Notes: generated from the sequence alone by a model not told the origin. Counted from the stretch's first letter, positions 1 through 7,496 are shown. The stretch is 17,793 nucleotides of DNA from Saprospiraceae bacterium (GCA_029262975.1 JAJCYJ010000760.1:1-17793); one strand, 5' to 3'. Program-made: numbers and translations.

Positions 1-412
1 TACCAATCATATAAGTCCCATATATCATCGTAGGAAAAAGGGTCCAATCGATGCTGCCAAAAAGAGCAAGCCTGACAAAGATGAAATTGGCGAAACTTAT
101 AAATAATATGAGGCACAGCATGTTCAATATCCATTTACCAAATGTCCACCTTGTCCGAAGCCCTGTCCATTTCAGTATTTGGCCAACAGTGAATTCATAG
201 ATAACTGCTCCCACAAATGTCATACTACCAAAACCCAGGCAAACTAGAAATTTATTGGATTCAAGCGTAGAAAGACCAAAAGGCTCGAATATATAGAGGA
301 ACAAAGTGATAAAGACAGTCAGAAAGAGGAGAATTCTATAATACTCGAAGGTGCCACTCTCTTCTGGAAATGGTTTGTTGAGTACCTGTATTACCTCCTT
401 TATAAAGTTCAT
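1..412 (-). CDS. Membrane N-terminus of probable LytTR-type transcriptional regulator (partial, cut by window edge)
   Basis: An open frame of 137 codons runs from an ATG at 412-410 to the left edge with no stop. It starts with a short amphipathic stretch containing PFPEES (residues 14-19). Four hydrophobic segments follow, at about residues 26-42, 55-75, 95-113 and 124 onward. An EPFGL motif sits at 43-47, straight after the first membrane segment. This layout (PFP near the start, a PFG motif after helix 1, four helices) matches the membrane-anchored LytTR DNA-binding regulators common in Bacteroidota. The DNA-binding domain would lie outside the window, so the assignment rests on the N-terminal half alone. 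It could instead be the four-helix N-terminus of a LytS-like histidine kinase. Coding is clear; the family is an inference. Confidence 0.6.
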   Translation of the reverse strand, partial: MNFIKEVIQVLNKPFPEESGTFEYYRILLFLTVFITLFLYIFEPFGLSTLESNKFLVCLGFGSMTFVGAVIYEFTVGQILKWTGLRTRWTFGKWILNMLCLILFISFANFIFVRLALFGSIDWTLFPTMIYGTYMIG

Positions 413-723
413 TAATTAAAGGTAACGAATTGGTTTTTGATTGGTTCAATGAATTGGTCTTATTACTCTTAGGAATAATCATTCTGTCGTAAAAAATATC
501 CATCCAGTGAAATCCATAGATTTTATTGTGTAGTCACACAAAGTCTCAAGAGTTGAATCAAGTCACTTCTGTACTATTTTAGCTAAAAGAAAGTGGTAAA
601 TACGAAACATGCCAATTTGGAATTACATCGTATTGAGTGAACTTTCTCGATAGAAAGATTACAAGGATACTTTCAGCTTATTATAATTTTGGAGGCGATT
701 CATATCGATAATTAGGATACTAT
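413..723. other. AT-rich intergenic region upstream of the left-edge gene
   Basis: No convincing reading frame on either strand. It should hold the promoter of the minus-strand gene starting at 412, but I cannot place one with confidence. The only structure worth noting is a perfect 12-bp palindrome, TTTTAGCTAAAA, at 577-588. It lies far enough upstream (about 165 bp) that a link to that gene is speculative. Confidence 0.5.
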
Positions 724-942
724 TTAACCCGTTGAGTGGTTAAAACATATTGCATAAATTAGAATTGGCAGGCGGGCATGCCAATTCTAAAAATACTCCA
801 ATTTCGAACCAGGGATTAACATCCCTGGCTGATAATAGAACGCTCCTTCAGAGCTATAATCTTTTCGATTTTCTCAAAATTCATTGATTCTTAAACAAAA
901 CATATGATTACAATACCATTTGACAACAGCTCAACCCGTTAA
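724..942 (+). mobile_element. Structured MITE/REP-like intergenic repeat, copy A (219 bp)
   Basis: This segment is repeated in the same orientation at 6795-7045. The two copies share order and sequence throughout: the ends, a TTAGAATT/AATTCTAA hairpin, the core around CAATTTCGAACCAGGG, a CCCTGGCTGATAA block and a GCTCCTTCAGAGCTAT block. Imperfect terminal inverted repeats are visible: TTAACCCGTTGAG at 724-736 against CTCAACCCGTTAA at 930-942, 11 of 13 positions complementary. Inside are three hairpins: a perfect 12-bp stem (759-770 with 779-790, 8-nt loop), an 8-bp stem (809-816 with 821-828, TAAC loop) and a 4-bp stem (842-845 with 851-854). There is no coding capacity. A MITE or REP-like element fits best. 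No clear target duplication is seen. A structured RNA is the alternative. Confidence 0.7.
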
Positions 943-1059
943 TTAAATAAATTTATTAACAAATATGTTTGCCCCATTGATCAACAAGCAATGACACCTT
1001 ACTTAGGTTCAATTAAGAGCTTAACTATATAAACAATGCTTTAAATACAATGAAGATTG

Positions 1060-1411
1060 ATGAGTCCACAATTTTGCTTGACAAATCTATTCAGCGATTA
1101 CCAAGTATTTCATCCTTTAATAGATTATAAAAACGGTAGACCTAATTGGCTATATTAAAATCGTACCTCTTTCTTACACTTCCTGAAAGTTTGAAGGATA
1201 ATTATAAAGGAAAACTTCGTGAGGTATTTGATTGTGAAAATTCTTCCAGAAAACTACAAGTGGATAAATTCATTATTGAAAGAAATAAAGAAATATCGTT
1301 GACAAAGGCGACTTTGAAATTTATATTGTGGATTGTTAAGGGACAATATTGGAAAAGCACAGTTGGAATATTGAATAAACAGAATCAGTCAATCAAAAAA
1401 GGAATTGAATA
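1060..1411 (+). pseudogene. Frameshifted, truncated gene remnant of unknown function
   Basis: Two consecutive plus-strand frames read like one protein broken by a 1-nt deletion. Frame 1 runs from an ATG at 1060 to a stop at 1156-1158 and ends in residues such as VFHPLIDYKNGRPNWLY. The next frame takes over at about 1150 (its first usable codon is a TTG at 1146) and continues as LKSYLFLTLPESLKD, then RKLQVDKFIIERNKE. Adding one T in the TATTAAAA run at 1153-1160 would join them. The second frame stays open to 1559, but beyond about 1411 it is antisense to the next gene and is probably meaningless. The codons look protein-like, rich in purine-first codons. I do not recognise the family. It appears truncated at both ends, next to repeat copy A. 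It could also be a real small gene with a sequencing error. Confidence 0.35.
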
Positions 1412-2551
1412 TTATTTTGCTTCATCAAAGTCAATTCTCCAAATTTCATTATTAGAAATTAATGGATTTGATTTTTCGATTTTCGCCACTAGGAAAATTA
1501 GAGCATTTCCTTCTTTATTCCAATCAAAATCTGAAGTTAAGACTCTGTATGTATCCTGACTATCATTGAACTTAGTAAGTTGCTCAATATTCCCGCTCGA
1601 AATATTCTTCATGAATAGTTCCGTATTGATGGTTCTAGTATCGCTTTGAGGAAATGACCATGTCTGATCATGTCTACTGGAAATAAATACAAAATTCTTT
1701 TGTGATGGGGAAAAGGTCGCATGTTCTTCCCATGTCTTAGTACTCTGTGTAAGGTTGATTGGATTTTGGCCATCTATTCCTACTCGATAGCAGTCGTCCA
1801 CATAACCCTGGCCATTGGCGGTAAAAGAATAGACTATGTCCTGTTTAATAGAATGAGTTTCATAAAAACCGTTTCCATTTGGTTTAATTAATCTCGTGTT
1901 ACTAATTTTATTCGTTCCACTCATGCTAATATCAAAATCATTTATTTGAATTTGCCAACCATCCCAATGGTTTTCGCCACCAGGTGTAACACCTTGAAGG
2001 GCAGGAAAACTCTCTTCGGTTGCAATTCTACGTGAAAAAATTAATAAGTCTCCTGAACTATTAAACTGAGGATGAAGGGCTGCGTCATTTAATTCAGTGG
2101 AAAAAATCTTTTCTGACGTTAAAGTCCTTGTATTGATCAGCCATAAATCATTGTTGATACCAAAAGAAACATGTTCAAACCTGGTATGCCTAGAATTTTG
2201 ATTTTCTACCTGAATTACACAATGGATTCCGTCAGGATGCCAAACAGGTTGTCCTGAGAACCTATCGGTTATATCATCAATATTGCACGTTATACACTTC
2301 ATATCAGATCCATCTGCTTCCATTATAAAGACATCCGTATTAACAAAATTTGAGTTTGTAATTCTATCGAATAGAACTTTAGAATGGTCACCCCCCTGGT
2401 ACCATGAAACTCTTCCTCCATTTTCAACTATTTGGTTGGTTTTGATGGTTGGATTATCATCAGAAATGACCGGATCCGAAGTACATAATAGAGACAATAA
2501 AGATAGGATGACAGATACTAAAAAATATTTTATTAAATTCTTTGATGACAT
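1412..2551 (-). CDS. Exported TolB/PD40-type beta-propeller protein
   Basis: This 379-residue protein has an N-terminal hydrophobic export segment (about residues 8-24, ending LLSLLCTSDP). The Cys there is not in a canonical lipobox, so secretion or an atypical lipoprotein are both possible. The rest is a series of WD40-like PD40 blades of the TolB type. Blade signatures include TDVFIMEADGSD followed by CITCNIDD, QPVWHPDGIHCVIQ, LHPQFNSSGDLLIFSRR, HATFSPSQKNFVFISSR and TELFMKNISSGNIEQLT. The pattern (a substrate-facing line, 'D-G-S', then 'P-x-W-x-P-D-G') is that of periplasmic propellers that scaffold interactions rather than catalyse; some are fused to peptidases, but no peptidase domain is present here. 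It stands alone, converging on the gene remnant at its 3' side. The start is the first ATG before the signal segment. Its partner is unknown. Confidence 0.75.
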   Translation of the reverse strand: MSSKNLIKYFLVSVILSLLSLLCTSDPVISDDNPTIKTNQIVENGGRVSWYQGGDHSKVLFDRITNSNFVNTDVFIMEADGSDMKCITCNIDDITDRFSGQPVWHPDGIHCVIQVENQNSRHTRFEHVSFGINNDLWLINTRTLTSEKIFSTELNDAALHPQFNSSGDLLIFSRRIATEESFPALQGVTPGGENHWDGWQIQINDFDISMSGTNKISNTRLIKPNGNGFYETHSIKQDIVYSFTANGQGYVDDCYRVGIDGQNPINLTQSTKTWEEHATFSPSQKNFVFISSRHDQTWSFPQSDTRTINTELFMKNISSGNIEQLTKFNDSQDTYRVLTSDFDWNKEGNALIFLVAKIEKSNPLISNNEIWRIDFDEAK

Positions 2552-3112
2552 ATATTCAATTAAATAGCTCGCATTATATAACTACTCTATTCAATAAATA
2601 TTATTGTATAGTCGATTTGCACATCTAATCTAAGCTACGTGATTCCAAGGAGGAGATATTGGTCATGGCTATCGTTTTATAAGCTTGATAGTTGTCAGTT
2701 CATGCTTTTGAGCAAATAATACGTTCATAATTGCAATTATGAAAAGAGATCGAAATAGAAATTTTATAACTAGTTTACCACCACTTACTCTTTCCAATCT
2801 ATAGAATTGTATACTTACAAATCACCGAGTTCACAACCTAATGTCTCGCATAATGCCATTCAATGTTGTAAAGCGAATCGGCTTACCTTTTTTATTCTAT
2901 AAAATGAATAAATTGGTCAGGGATATACCCAGGTTAAGTAGAACATTAAGCGACCTATTGCCCTGTGCTATAATCACATTTAATCCTACTTTGATTGCCA
3001 TTTATATTGTTAATTTTTGTTCTTCATAAATGAGAACGCCGTATTTGAAATTTCTAATAGCAAAAAAGGCAATACAGATAAGAAAGAGGGTTTTAAAGGT
3101 TTAAAGGTCCAT
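2552..3112. other. Intergenic region, 561 bp, no supported gene
   Basis: It lies between the start of the beta-propeller gene and the end of the pirin gene. Small open frames exist on both strands (plus 2841-3029; minus 3001-2897), but they overlap each other in antisense and resemble nothing I know, so I do not call them. The region holds a perfect 20-bp palindrome at 2724-2743 (entered separately) and an exact 8-bp tandem duplication, TTTAAAGG twice, at 3092-3107, just past the pirin stop. Confidence 0.5.
2724..2743. repeat. Perfect 20-bp palindrome
   Basis: TTCATAATTGCAATTATGAA is exactly its own reverse complement. It sits about 170 bp upstream of the beta-propeller gene start, in a gap with no gene. 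A perfect palindrome of this length suits a homodimeric DNA-binding protein better than an RNA hairpin, since no loop remains. It is AT-rich, so chance cannot be excluded. No regulator gene is adjacent. Confidence 0.4.
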
Positions 3113-3985
3113 TCATTTTTCTTCGATTAATATCCCCATTTTGCCCATCTGATAATCACGCATAGACCTTAATATTTCAGTTTCTGAATTCATAACAAAA
3201 GGGCCTTGTTGGACGATTTTTTCTTTGATGGGTACCCCTGACAACAATAAATAATCAGAAGACTCAAGGGCGGTCACTCCAATTGCGGAGGCATCATTTT
3301 CGAAAACAACCAAACTCTTGTGCTCCACCAACCCATAACCATCAATTTTCAATTTTCCTTTTATGAGATACAATATAGTATTGAAATGTTCAGGTATTGT
3401 CATTGTTTGCACGCCACCTTCTGTTGCCAGACTCCAAATTATAATTAACTCACTTTCTGTTTTAATCTTCCCCTGCAATTTATTGTAATTGCCAGCAATT
3501 AATTTATTACGTATTTGCTTATCATTAGATTCGAAAAGTGGGATATTTTCTTCGGCTATATGTTGATAGTGTGGTTGTTCCATTTTTCGGGTAGCAGGAG
3601 AGTTTATCCAAAGTTGAATCACTTCCTGTCTCCCGTTTCTTTCGGCTAATGCCTGTGAGGGGCGCTCACTATGAATAATACCTGCTCCTGCATGCATCCA
3701 TTGCACTTCCCCTTTCTTTGCAATTTGATTATTGCCACGGCTATCTCTATGATGCACCTCTCCATCGATCACAAAAGTAACAGGTGTGAAACCTCGATGA
3801 GGATGAGGCCCCAAGCCCTGATGAATAGCCGGCGCATCAGCAGTAAAATGAAATTCAGCATGGTGCAACAACAGAAATGGATCAACATGAGGTACCTGAT
3901 TAGTAGGCAATGCCTGCTTCAGTATCGTCCCGCCCATATTTATATCATAGGCAGGAATCAGGTGTTTGACGGTTCTATTTTTCAT
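3113..3985 (-). CDS. Pirin family protein (bicupin metalloprotein)
   Basis: At 290 residues this is a full-length pirin, a cytoplasmic iron-binding bicupin. Family members act as redox-sensitive regulators or as quercetin 2,3-dioxygenase-like enzymes. The N-terminal cupin carries the four expected metal ligands: His61 and His63 in GPHPHRGF, His105 and Glu107 in GIIHSE. Preceding residues HVDPFLLLHH (33-42) and the later QLWINSP block are also pirin hallmarks. The C-terminal cupin (about 170-280) is degenerate, as usual. No signal peptide is present. The gene lies 105 bp downstream of the cotransporter gene on the same strand, so co-transcription is possible but not shown. A short AT-only inverted repeat, TTATAAA-AG-TTTATAA, lies between them (4060-4075). 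Substrate and role cannot be told from the sequence. Confidence 0.93.
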   Translation of the reverse strand: MKNRTVKHLIPAYDINMGGTILKQALPTNQVPHVDPFLLLHHAEFHFTADAPAIHQGLGPHPHRGFTPVTFVIDGEVHHRDSRGNNQIAKKGEVQWMHAGAGIIHSERPSQALAERNGRQEVIQLWINSPATRKMEQPHYQHIAEENIPLFESNDKQIRNKLIAGNYNKLQGKIKTESELIIIWSLATEGGVQTMTIPEHFNTILYLIKGKLKIDGYGLVEHKSLVVFENDASAIGVTALESSDYLLLSGVPIKEKIVQQGPFVMNSETEILRSMRDYQMGKMGILIEEK

Positions 3986-4090
3986 GCTTTTATATTATGG
4001 CACATTTGTTATTTGAAGGGTAATAACTAACGGATTCCTTACTTACAACCAGTATTAAATTATAAAAGTTTATAACTCGGTAAAAGTGGT

Positions 4091-6388
4091 TTAACCAGGC
4101 GTCTCAACAGCAAGCAAGACTGGTACTCCGGCCTCCGCATTGTTGACGAAAATGGTAGTACTTAGACCATCTGATATCTCTTTCATCTTTTGCATATAAA
4201 CTTGCTCATCAGTCGTAGGAATGTTCATCCCCATGAAGGTAACCGTTGCCTCACTGCTGTAGCGATGTATGATGTCCGTATGAGATTCTCCTTTGGCCTC
4301 AATATGTATCTTTACTTGTGCAGTAATTCGAATTCTTGGCAGCCGCTCCTTAAGTTGCTTTTCTAATCTTTTTTTATCCTTCTCCGATGATACGATGGAG
4401 TGGATCGTGATATCTGGTTTGGACCAGGGATCAGTGAGGGAAAGCAGGTGAGCAAAAAGTATCGTCAAATCCCCATGCCGGTTCTGACTACTCCACCAGA
4501 GATGTACTTCCTTAGGTTGCCCTGGTTCTAACCGCCAATTAAGTCGTGCTAAGACTGTGCTAATCCTGGCATTGGCCAATGTCTTTGAGATCCGCAATAT
4601 CTGGAGCAAGCGGTCATCATTTTCTGGCCAGCGAAAGATTACTGTATTGGATTTAATGCCGGCTATGCCATTCGCCTGTGCCACATTTATAGCGCCACTG
4701 ACAAAATCCTTTACGACATTTACTTCGCTAAAAGCAGTAAGTCCTTCGCTCATGATAACACGGTTCATGGTATCGCGCATTGCAGGCAACTCATTACCTT
4801 TGGTATTCAAGTCGCCTTCGACGAGTTGGGACGCCGTTACAATACCTGTGTTATGACTGAACCAACAGGCCAATCGAAGCACACTCAGATCTTTGCGGAC
4901 GTTGTCTACAAATACAAGTATCGTGGGTCTCCAGTTCCGCGCTTTATGCCTGGCTGGTCTGTGATGAACAAGGGCATATCGCGCAATATTAAACCACATA
5001 CCCGCTCTGGCATCTCCCCATTCTTTTTGCAATGTTCGTCCTCGTAGAAACATATACAGCAAGGTCTCCAGGATCAATGCTACCAGACATGCAAGTGGAC
5101 TTATAAGAAACATAACAAATATGGCACCTATGGCACCGGCAAGAGAAATATACCAGGGCACTCTGATAGTGGGTCTGTAAGAAGGATCCCCAACGAGATT
5201 TTCAACCACTGCACTGAGATTGATCATAACATAGAGTGTCAGAAATAAAATAGAAACAAATTGTGCCACTGTATTCAATCCGCCAAAGGCAACTGCCAGT
5301 ACGGCAATTACTCCGCTCATGAGCGTAGCCTTTACAGGTTCCCCGGTCTTAGAAGTCTCTGCGAATACCTTTGGCGCTAATCCATCTTTAGAAAGCGCTT
5401 GCAAAACACGCGGACCGCTCAGAACGCTGCCAATCGCTGAGGACAGTATGGCCCCCCATATGGCCGGGAACACTAGTATTCCACCAAAAAGAGCGATTTG
5501 CGTCCATGTTTCTACACCTGAATTGGCGAGATCTTCCTGACTCATCACTCCACTGATAGAAAGAACAATAGGGATCATCAGATATATGACGAGACCTGTA
5601 AGGATAGCACCCATCGTACCCTTCGGTATCGACATTTGCGGATATTTAAGATCCCCACTCATCCCGATACCTGCAGTAAATCCAGTCACAGCCGGAAAGA
5701 AGACAGCAAAAACATACCAGAATCCCTCAGGAGCAGTAAGATAGGTGGCGCGAAAGTCTGGCTGTCGAAAATCATGCATCGAGACACCTATGAGCAACGC
5801 AACAATCGAAAGTGCCACAGCTATCATTATAGGAATTTGTAATTTCAAGACGAGCGATGCGCTCTTACTGGATAAGAGCGTAGTACAGATTACGATGATA
5901 GCCGCCAATATTTGAATCAGTAATTTGTCAGTTACCCCGATGTCAGGAATAAAAATGGCGATCGCCTCAGCAAGACCGAATGAGTAAAAAGTGATACTCA
6001 ACGTCCGGCTGAGATAAAGAGGAATGCCAATAGCACCACCCAATTCCAGACCCAGGCTGCGAGAGATCATATAATATTCACCTCCAGCACCAACTTGCAT
6101 ATTTGTTGCGATCGCAGATGCGCTGAGACCGGTTATAAAAGTAATAGAAGTGGCAAGTAATACAACCACCAATGTCAAGCCCAGTCCCAGGTTGCCTACT
6201 ACCCATCCAAATCTTAAATACATAATTAGCCCGAGGATGGTAAGTAAACTGGGCAAGTATACGCCAATGATAGTTCCGAATTTCTTGTGTTCAGATTGAG
6301 GTGGTTTAATCGTATCTCCTCCCACAACTGTCTTAGTTGGGTCAGATTGATTGAACCCCATCTTACTCATTACATTCTTGATTGACAT
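4091..6388 (-). CDS. SLC12-type cation-chloride cotransporter homologue (APC superfamily)
   Basis: This 765-residue inner-membrane transporter is the longest protein in the window. A 35-residue soluble N-terminus precedes about 12 membrane helices (about residues 38-450). The region 239-262 reads GIGMSGDLKYPQ followed by SIPKGTMGAI, matching the GxNxSGDLxxPxxSIPxGT signature of Na-K-Cl cotransporters. Residues 317-342 (SAIGSVLSGPRVLQALSKDG) match the second conserved SLC12 block. The first helix has the substrate-site-like GVYLPSLLTILG. A roughly 300-residue cytoplasmic C-terminus follows, starting with PTILVFVDN and containing WWSSQNRHGDLTILFAHLLS, which corresponds to the SLC12 C-terminal domain. 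Likely role: electroneutral movement of K+/Na+ with Cl-, for osmotic or ion balance. Ion choice cannot be read from sequence, and amino-acid transport is an alternative. The start ATG is the first in frame; no Shine-Dalgarno is seen. Confidence 0.88.
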   Translation of the reverse strand: MSIKNVMSKMGFNQSDPTKTVVGGDTIKPPQSEHKKFGTIIGVYLPSLLTILGLIMYLRFGWVVGNLGLGLTLVVVLLATSITFITGLSASAIATNMQVGAGGEYYMISRSLGLELGGAIGIPLYLSRTLSITFYSFGLAEAIAIFIPDIGVTDKLLIQILAAIIVICTTLLSSKSASLVLKLQIPIMIAVALSIVALLIGVSMHDFRQPDFRATYLTAPEGFWYVFAVFFPAVTGFTAGIGMSGDLKYPQMSIPKGTMGAILTGLVIYLMIPIVLSISGVMSQEDLANSGVETWTQIALFGGILVFPAIWGAILSSAIGSVLSGPRVLQALSKDGLAPKVFAETSKTGEPVKATLMSGVIAVLAVAFGGLNTVAQFVSILFLTLYVMINLSAVVENLVGDPSYRPTIRVPWYISLAGAIGAIFVMFLISPLACLVALILETLLYMFLRGRTLQKEWGDARAGMWFNIARYALVHHRPARHKARNWRPTILVFVDNVRKDLSVLRLACWFSHNTGIVTASQLVEGDLNTKGNELPAMRDTMNRVIMSEGLTAFSEVNVVKDFVSGAINVAQANGIAGIKSNTVIFRWPENDDRLLQILRISKTLANARISTVLARLNWRLEPGQPKEVHLWWSSQNRHGDLTILFAHLLSLTDPWSKPDITIHSIVSSEKDKKRLEKQLKERLPRIRITAQVKIHIEAKGESHTDIIHRYSSEATVTFMGMNIPTTDEQVYMQKMKEISDGLSTTIFVNNAEAGVPVLLAVETPG

Positions 6389-6535
6389 ATGCTCTGTTGT
6401 ACATTATTCTATGGTAATATAATGAAGTTCATTGAAACGATTTCAACAAAGATTTGGGAGAGCGGTAAAAGGGAAGACTTCCTCGAAATCAAGTTGCTTG
6501 CGGCAAAAAAGAGATTCAAAATTCTCCGATCTTGA
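6389..6535 (+). CDS. Possible 48-residue small ORF, divergent from the cotransporter
   Basis: An ATG at 6389 directly abuts the divergent cotransporter start (6388) and opens 48 codons to a TGA at 6533-6535. A second in-frame ATG at 6422 would give a 37-residue form. The part after 6422 looks the more coding-like: a charged, probably helical peptide, with IETISTKIWES then KREDFLEIKLLAAKKRF. There is no ribosome-binding site, no signal sequence and no recognisable family. It could be a chance frame in the cotransporter's upstream region, or the tail of a lost gene. Reported as a candidate only. Confidence 0.2.
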   Translation: MLCCTLFYGNIMKFIETISTKIWESGKREDFLEIKLLAAKKRFKILRS

Positions 6536-6794
6536 CATTGCATTATTAACCCATATGGTTTCTATCAAAGCAAAAAATATAGAAAACCAATACTCTTAAA
6601 CAAAGATATTGTAAATCCCGATTTTATATCTTTCAATCCCAAATACAGAATAACTCGTGAATCCTTAGTTTGAAATTATTTACAATGCATTTTTCTTTTT
6701 CCTGGACTTGAGTAACTCATGTCAACTGACCAAACTTGCATCTACACTAGCCTCCTAAATTTAAGGGATGAGAAGAGCCATGATGCATAACTAA
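6389..6794. other. Intergenic region upstream of the cotransporter
   Basis: A 406-bp gap between the cotransporter start and repeat copy B. Apart from the candidate small ORF at 6389-6535, nothing is supported. The stretch 6536-6794 is AT-rich with frequent stops on both strands. The cotransporter promoter must lie here, but no motif stands out enough to place it. Confidence 0.4.
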
Positions 6795-7045
6795 TTAACC
6801 GGTTGAGTGATTAAATCATATCACATAAATTAGAATTATCATGCCCGCCTGCCTTTGGAAGGATTTTTATAAAAATAATGCCAATTCTAAAAAAAAACTG
6901 CAATTTCGAACCAGGGGTTGCTATCCCTGGCTGATAAAAAATCGCTCCTTCAGAGCTATGATCTTTTCTCATAAATACAAAATTTACAAATTTTTAAAAA
7001 CAATTGATGATTACGAGACGATTTGACAACCGTTCAACCCGTTAC
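6795..7045 (+). mobile_element. Structured MITE/REP-like intergenic repeat, copy B (251 bp)
   Basis: This is the second copy of the element at 724-942, in the same orientation and 32 bp longer. Its ends are TTAACCGGTTGAG (6795-6807) and TTCAACCCGTTAC (7033-7045), about 10 of 13 complementary. The first hairpin keeps TTAGAATT (6830-6837) and AATTCTAA (6883-6890) but has a changed interior: the 13-mer ATGCCCGCCTGCC (6841-6853), the exact reverse complement of copy A's 767-779, plus a 14-bp palindrome ATTTTTATAAAAAT (6863-6876). The second hairpin is CCAGGGGT/ATCCCTGG (6911-6918 with 6923-6930), and the third is GCTC/GAGC (6944-6947 with 6953-6956). A 61-codon open frame inside the element (6841-7026) is a by-product of the repeat, not a gene. 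Confidence 0.7.
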
Positions 7046-7109
7046 TTAATATTAAATAATGACCTGGAAGCTGAGATTATTTTATCGGATGGAGTGCGAC
7101 ATGCACAAT

Positions 7110-7496
7110 TTACATTTTTTCATTTTCGATTTCTTCTCCAAACATTATCCGATGACCATCAATCGTCTGGATAGAGAACTCTCGTTGTCCCCAGGGCATA
7201 TTTTCTAATCCGCTTTTTATTTCAATGTCCTTTAACTTATATTCATCGTAAAGTGTATCAATACCATCCACTTCTATATAAGCAAAATACGAATGATTTT
7301 TAGTCTCAAAAGCTGACCGGTCATCAGGGCATTCTCCTAGCATCACAAAGAATTTTTCACGTTTGAGAAAATGCCATCCTTTGCCTGACCACAATGTGCT
7401 AAATCCCAGTTGGTATTGGTAGTAGTTAGCTGATATCGTTAAATCTTTTACAGCGAGCACATATCTGGAACCAATAATTTGAGGTTGTTTGCTCAT
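7110..7496 (-). CDS. VOC superfamily (glyoxalase/bleomycin-resistance fold) protein
   Basis: At 128 residues this is the usual length for a single-chain vicinal-oxygen-chelate protein with two beta-alpha-beta-beta-beta modules. The first module opens with YVLAVKDLTISANYYQYQLGF (12-32), the typical strand plus 'xxxSxxFYxxxLGF' helix. The second has YFAYIEVDGIDTLYDEYK (70-87) and closes with the family's C-terminal pattern: PWGQREFSIQTIDGHRIMFG (101-120). The usual first-strand His/Gln metal ligand is not obvious (R11-Y-V-L), so it may be a binding protein rather than a metalloenzyme. Functions in the family range from antibiotic sequestration to dioxygenases, and nothing here picks one. The gene lies 55 bp downstream of the membrane-protein gene on the same strand, so the two may be co-transcribed. 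Repeat copy B lies just beyond its 3' end. Confidence 0.82.
   Translation of the reverse strand: MSKQPQIIGSRYVLAVKDLTISANYYQYQLGFSTLWSGKGWHFLKREKFFVMLGECPDDRSAFETKNHSYFAYIEVDGIDTLYDEYKLKDIEIKSGLENMPWGQREFSIQTIDGHRIMFGEEIENEKM

Noticed and set aside
724..942. Repeat copy A as a riboswitch for a downstream gene
   Set aside because: Both copies lie in the same orientation, but neither sits in a leader directly before a plus-strand gene: copy A precedes only a gene remnant and copy B faces the 3' end of a minus-strand gene.
2841..3029. Plus-strand open frame of 62 codons and an opposing minus-strand frame (3001-2897)
   Set aside because: They overlap in antisense, neither has a start signal or recognisable family, and the region is otherwise gene-free.
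4060..4075. TTATAAA-AG-TTTATAA inverted repeat as a terminator after the cotransporter gene
   Set aside because: It has only A-T pairs, a 2-nt loop and no U-run; too weak to call a terminator.
6841..7026. Plus-strand open frame of 61 codons inside repeat copy B
   Set aside because: It lies wholly within the structured repeat, crosses its hairpins, and has no counterpart frame in copy A. It is a by-product of the repeat.
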